From an uncultured Eubacteriales bacterium (GTDB taxonomy: Bacteria; Bacillota; Clostridia; Oscillospirales; Acutalibacteraceae), in contig CAKUFK010000013.1 in assembly GCA_934647945.1 (NCBI GenBank), positions 1 to 64,000 of the forward strand: a stretch of 64,000 nucleotides of DNA. Reading direction: 5' to 3'. A program made the position numbers and the translations under genes. Below the pieces are notes generated by a model. The model made no database searches. It was not told where the DNA came from and was given only the letters and a program-made list of their open reading frames with translations. This document shows positions 61,063 to 64,000 of the stretch, in pieces (the first letter of the stretch is position 1; each line of letters opens with the position of its first letter).

Positions 61063-62205
61063 CTATTTTTCTTTCGCTGCTCGTCTGTCATCATACAAGG
61101 CTTCATAGGTGTTTGGCGCTTTATACCCCAACGTGGAATGTGGACGTTCCATATTATAGAAATCTATGTATTTTCGGACGCATTCTTTGAATTCTTCCAC
61201 CGAATGATAGTTCCTTCGATATAATTCCTCCCGTTTGAGAGAAGCGAAGAAGGATTCCATAACCGCATTGTGACACGGCTTGCCGGAAGGAGAAAAGGAC
61301 TGCTCCACATGGAGTGCTTTGAGCAGCTTCTGGAAAGCAAAAGCGGTATATTGTGTGCCCCGGTCGCTATGGAAAATCAACCCATCCGCTGGTCTGCGTT
61401 CTTCATAAGCTGCTCGAAAGGTAGATGTGATAAGCTGGCTGCTGTGCTTCTGCGAAATCTTATAAGAGATCACTTTGCGGGAATAGAGATCGAGGGTCGC
61501 ACAGATATAGTACATCTTTTTGTTATAGGCGAAATAGGTCACATCGCTGACCCAAATTTGATTGGGCGCAGAAGCCGAAAACTGCATTTTCAGACGGTCG
61601 GTTTTCTTCTGTGCATGGAATCGCATATAGAGGCGTTTGGCTTCTGTCCGAATGCTGGTGAGATTCATCTCCTGCATCAGTTCCGAAACCATTTTGTCGC
61701 TGACAGCTACCCCTCGGGATTTCAAAACAGCACTGATTTTCTTCGCGCCATAGATTTGGGCGCTCTCATCATAAATCTGGCGGATCTGTTCGCTTAACTC
61801 CGTCCGGCGGAATTGATAGCTTTTGTTTTCCTTTTTGTTGCGGAGAATGTGGTTATAAAAGGTTCCTCTGGGAACCTCTAATGCATCGCAGAGAGTATGT
61901 ACGCTGAACTGACCATAGAGAGCTTCCAACGCTTTGAGCTTGTCCTGTAGCGGAGCCGAAATGGTACAGTCAACGGATTTCAGAACCTGGATGATACCTT
62001 CCAACTTTTTCACTCGTTTTTTGAGAGCTGTAAATTCTTTTGGGGTAACGATCATACCAGCATCGGTTACAGTAGTTTGGTAAGGTTTGATCCAAGAGTA
62101 AAGGGTGCTTCGAGCGATACCGGTTTGGGTGCAGATGTCGGAGACACTTTCTCCGTTTTGGTAACGCAGGACGAGCTCTCGCTTTTGGTCAACTGTGTAT
62201 TTCAT
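61063..62205 (-). CDS. IS3-family transposase (single ORF)
   Basis: A 380-residue transposase with OrfA and OrfB parts fused in one frame: an HTH (NGESVSDICTQTGIARSTLY) and leucine-rich coiled coil, an HTH_21 region (YDESAQIYGAKKISAVLKSR) and a DDE integrase core with D in WVSDVTYFA, D in HSDRGTQY and E in NAVMESFFASLK. AGGAGGAAAATGAT precedes the ATG. Catalytic residues intact, so it may be active. Terminal inverted repeats were not resolved. It lies just beyond tRNA-Leu. Confidence 0.9.
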   Translation of the reverse strand: MKYTVDQKRELVLRYQNGESVSDICTQTGIARSTLYSWIKPYQTTVTDAGMIVTPKEFTALKKRVKKLEGIIQVLKSVDCTISAPLQDKLKALEALYGQFSVHTLCDALEVPRGTFYNHILRNKKENKSYQFRRTELSEQIRQIYDESAQIYGAKKISAVLKSRGVAVSDKMVSELMQEMNLTSIRTEAKRLYMRFHAQKKTDRLKMQFSASAPNQIWVSDVTYFAYNKKMYYICATLDLYSRKVISYKISQKHSSQLITSTFRAAYEERRPADGLIFHSDRGTQYTAFAFQKLLKALHVEQSFSPSGKPCHNAVMESFFASLKREELYRRNYHSVEEFKECVRKYIDFYNMERPHSTLGYKAPNTYEALYDDRRAAKEK

Positions 62206-62306
62206 ATCATTTTCCTCCTGAATCTGGGATATGGGTATTGTAACATTCAGGGGGAATAGCATGATTGATTTATAGGTTTATGATTTAAAACTAATCATAA
62301 ACGTAC

Positions 62307-62335
62307 TTGACAAACGCAAGTCGCAATCTTATAAT
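62307..62335 (+). promoter_or_regulatory. Consensus promoter of the TIR-like gene
   Basis: TTGACA (62307-62312), a 17-bp spacer and TATAAT (62330-62335) are an exact consensus match, 42 bp before the start codon. It is divergent from the IS3 transposase. Confidence 0.85.
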
Positions 62336-62376
62336 AGATATCAAGAAATATTACAATGATATGGAGGTAATATAAA

Positions 62377-63528
62377 TTGCCAAGAACAAAAAGTGATCAT
62401 GCATCGCCTGTTAGCGAAAAGCCAAAGGCAAAACAATCACGCCTTTCTCAAACGGCCTGTCCATCTGTCGACTTGGAAACCGCCTTAATAATCCCTCGCG
62501 CAATAAAAGATAATTTTGCGGGACAAGCAACAGCTCCCTTACTTGTTGCCGATGCCTGCGGTATAAAGCCTGCTAGTTCAAATTGGAGAACTATAACAGG
62601 AGCCGCTGTTGCATACGGTTTGACCAATGGTGGCTATAACGCACAGGAAATTTCCCTGACGCCATTAGGAGAGAGGATAGTTTCTCCTTTGATAGAAGGA
62701 GATGTTGATGTAGCATTAAAAGAAGCCGTATTAAAGCCAACCATATTAGCGGAATTCTATCATCAATACGATCGAAATAAGTTGCCTAAAACTGAGATTG
62801 CATTTAATATCTTACAAAAAAAAGGAGTGCCAGCTGAACGTTTGCAGAGTGCATGGGAAATATTACGTGCAAATGCCTCAAAAACTAATATATTAAGAAT
62901 TATAAGTGGAAGTGAATACATTTTTCTTGATATGAAAGATTCTCCATCACCTACTACTGATACAAACAATTTATCATCAACTACTGGCTTGCATAACAAT
63001 GATAGCGAAGAAGTAGAAGTTCCAAATGAAGTACTACAAAAAATGAATATTGAACCTCTGCAAAAAGAGATTCCTCTTTCTCCTTTCAAAAACGAAAAGC
63101 CTCATATTTTTATTTCCCATGGAAAAAATAACGCGACTATTATTGGACAGTTGAAAGAGCTGCTAAATTATGGCCAGATGGAACCTATTATCTCAGTAGA
63201 GAGAGAAACCACAGCTATTCCTGTTCCCGATAAAGTATTTGATGATATGAGAAGCTGTGATGCGGGTATTATTCATATTGATTTAGAAGAAGTCCCATAT
63301 GGTGATAGCGGTCAAACGTTTAGTCGTCTGAATGAAAACGTTTTAATAGAGATAGGTGCTGCCATAGCATTATATGGTAAGAGAGTAGTCCTACTATGCA
63401 AAAAAGACACGCCATTACCTTCGAATCTGCAGGGCTTATATCGATGTGAATACGAAGGAAATCAATTAGATTATTCTTCAACTATGAAATTATTGAAAAC
63501 AATGCAAGAACTTAGAGAAATGATGTGA
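62377..63528 (+). CDS. TIR-like nucleotide-binding protein, predicted immune effector
   Basis: A 383-residue soluble protein. The C-terminal ~145 residues (KPHIFISHGKNNATIIGQLK, DDMRSCDAGIIHIDL, LNENVLIEIGAAIALYGKRV) match the predicted nucleotide-binding/TIR-like family seen in Cap12/PycTIR effectors; the Glu in NVLIEIG is the candidate NADase residue. Residues 1-200 are a separate domain (SSNWRTITGAAVAYGLTNGG, ISLTPLGERIVSPLIEGDVD) with winged-helix-like features. No cyclase or ThsA is visible beside it. TTG at 62377 follows GGAGGTAATATAAA. AT-rich, so probably acquired. Antiviral role is inferred. Confidence 0.75.
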   Translation: MPRTKSDHASPVSEKPKAKQSRLSQTACPSVDLETALIIPRAIKDNFAGQATAPLLVADACGIKPASSNWRTITGAAVAYGLTNGGYNAQEISLTPLGERIVSPLIEGDVDVALKEAVLKPTILAEFYHQYDRNKLPKTEIAFNILQKKGVPAERLQSAWEILRANASKTNILRIISGSEYIFLDMKDSPSPTTDTNNLSSTTGLHNNDSEEVEVPNEVLQKMNIEPLQKEIPLSPFKNEKPHIFISHGKNNATIIGQLKELLNYGQMEPIISVERETTAIPVPDKVFDDMRSCDAGIIHIDLEEVPYGDSGQTFSRLNENVLIEIGAAIALYGKRVVLLCKKDTPLPSNLQGLYRCEYEGNQLDYSSTMKLLKTMQELREMM

Positions 63529-63666
63529 ATGCAATCGTTGGATAGAGATTGAACCATTTTATTGGGGAAATTCCATTTTTATTTTAGTGCACACCACCTT
63601 AACAAAATTTTCTGAAATTTATATTCCGTTAATTTGTATCAATCCTTGCGCTTTTAGACAGTTGTA

Positions 63667-63700
63667 AAGCCCTGACAAAATTGATTTTTTGTCAGGGCTT
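63667..63700. terminator. Terminator after the TIR-like gene
   Basis: AAGCCCTGACAAAA (63667-63680) pairs with TTTTGTCAGGGCTT (63687-63700) around a 6-nt loop. The loop and distal arm also carry the -35 and spacer of the next promoter, so the two signals overlap. Confidence 0.7.
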
Positions 63701-63709
63701 TGTTATAAT
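63681..63709 (+). promoter_or_regulatory. Promoter of the rightmost leader
   Basis: TTGATT (63681-63686), a 17-bp spacer and TATAAT (63704-63709). Transcription would start about 63716, 25 nt before the leader peptide. Confidence 0.6.
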
Positions 63710-63740
63710 GAATTATCATATCTGAAAGGTGTGGTCTTTG

Positions 63741-63776
63741 ATGAAAAGTTTACGGTTTAGAGGTAGCTATATTTAG
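63741..63776 (+). CDS. Leader peptide candidate (11 residues)
   Basis: ATG at 63741 with GAAAGGTG 9 nt upstream encodes MKSLRFRGSYI then TAG. It is immediately followed by a 12-bp hairpin (63775-63786 with 63794-63805) and a second imperfect hairpin in the 63843-63883 region. A short peptide between promoter and hairpins is the usual layout of ribosome-stalling attenuators ahead of ribosome-targeting antibiotic resistance or similar genes; the controlled gene lies outside the window. Confidence 0.5.
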   Translation: MKSLRFRGSYI

Positions 63777-63890
63777 CGGATAAAATCAAGTCCATTTTAT
63801 CCGCTCATCAATATAAGAAAGAGGATTAAAAATGGATTGAATGAGACTCGTTTTTCGAACATTTTTATCGAAAAGCAGGTCTTGTTTTAT
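63775..63890 (+). promoter_or_regulatory. Attenuator-like hairpins downstream of the leader peptide
   Basis: A perfect 12-bp stem (63775-63786 with 63794-63805) starts at the leader stop codon. A second start with AGAGGA before it (ATG GAT TGA near 63832) ends at once. AGACTCG..TTTTTCGA near 63844-63857 faces TCGAAAAGCAGGTCT (about 63868-63882) as an imperfect stem. No gene is visible to 64000. Confidence 0.45.
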
Positions 63891-64000
63891 GCCTGGAGCC
63901 CTAAGAAATCAGGCTTTGTCTGAATTGCTACTCTATTTATAACCAGTAAAAAAATAAAAATCAAGGATAAAAATATTTTTTTACAGCCCGTTTTTAGACA

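Noticed and set aside
62377..63528. TIR-like protein as part of the 32-45 kb prophage
   Set aside because: It lies 17 kb away, has a different base composition and sits beside an IS3 element and a tRNA.

Overview
The window looks like a chromosome segment from a GC-rich member of the Clostridia, most likely Oscillospiraceae-type (order Eubacteriales). Supporting signs are strong AGGAGG-type ribosome binding sites, frequent TTG and GTG starts, a leucine T-box leader, DUF1292, UPF0340, DUF378 and RNase M5-type genes, and core-gene neighbourhoods of Firmicutes type. Most genes are GC-rich. Two AT-rich patches (about 8.4-11.6 kb and 61-64 kb) lie beside tRNA-Leu genes and look acquired.

Layout: 0-1.5 kb holds a DUF1292 gene, a 6S-like RNA candidate and a roughly 660-nt transcription unit with a consensus promoter, a strong terminator and no credible protein. 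1.7-7.3 kb holds a DNA glycosylase, glyA, an esterase, rarA and a sodium/proline symporter. 7.4-11.7 kb holds a non-coding inverted-repeat element, an InlB/Big_2 lipoprotein, an IS200 transposase and tRNA-Leu(CAG). 11.9-19 kb holds two hydrolases, a second non-coding element, and a T-box-controlled ilvB-ilvN-leuC-leuD-UPF0340 operon. 19-25 kb holds a metallophosphoesterase, acetyltransferases (one interrupted by TGA), an aromatic-acid-exporter-like protein and a methyltransferase. 25.7-32.3 kb holds a type II topoisomerase pair (with an unlisted 57-residue gene between the subunits) and a K+/H+ antiporter.

32.5-45.5 kb is a compact prophage-like cassette: a CI/LexA-type repressor with candidate operators, small and large terminase, portal, scaffold candidate, coat, adaptor, a large tail-hub candidate, a fibre-base-like protein, amidase and a small membrane protein. 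I see no integrase, replication module, tape measure or receptor-binding fibre. It ends against a third copy of the non-coding element.

45.5-60.7 kb returns to host genes: DUF378, an M23/LysM/G5 cell-wall protein, an alpha/beta hydrolase fused to DUF1653, an EIIC-EAL c-di-GMP phosphodiesterase, a GNAT, an acyltransferase with a zinc-ribbon membrane protein, typA, comEC, holA and an RNase M5-type gene, then tRNA-Leu(GAG). Beyond this tRNA are an IS3-family element, a TIR-like predicted immune effector with a consensus promoter, and a promoter/leader-peptide/hairpin arrangement that resembles an attenuator for a gene outside the window.

The leucine T-box appears to carry a CTC specifier, and the matching tRNA-Leu(GAG) is also encoded here. 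The strongest candidates for something undescribed are the 822-1478 RNA with its three repeated SD-ATG motifs, the integrase-less head/lysis cassette, the inverted-repeat non-coding element family, and the TIR effector plus attenuator at the right end. All assignments come from reading the sequence and recalling families; no database search was run.
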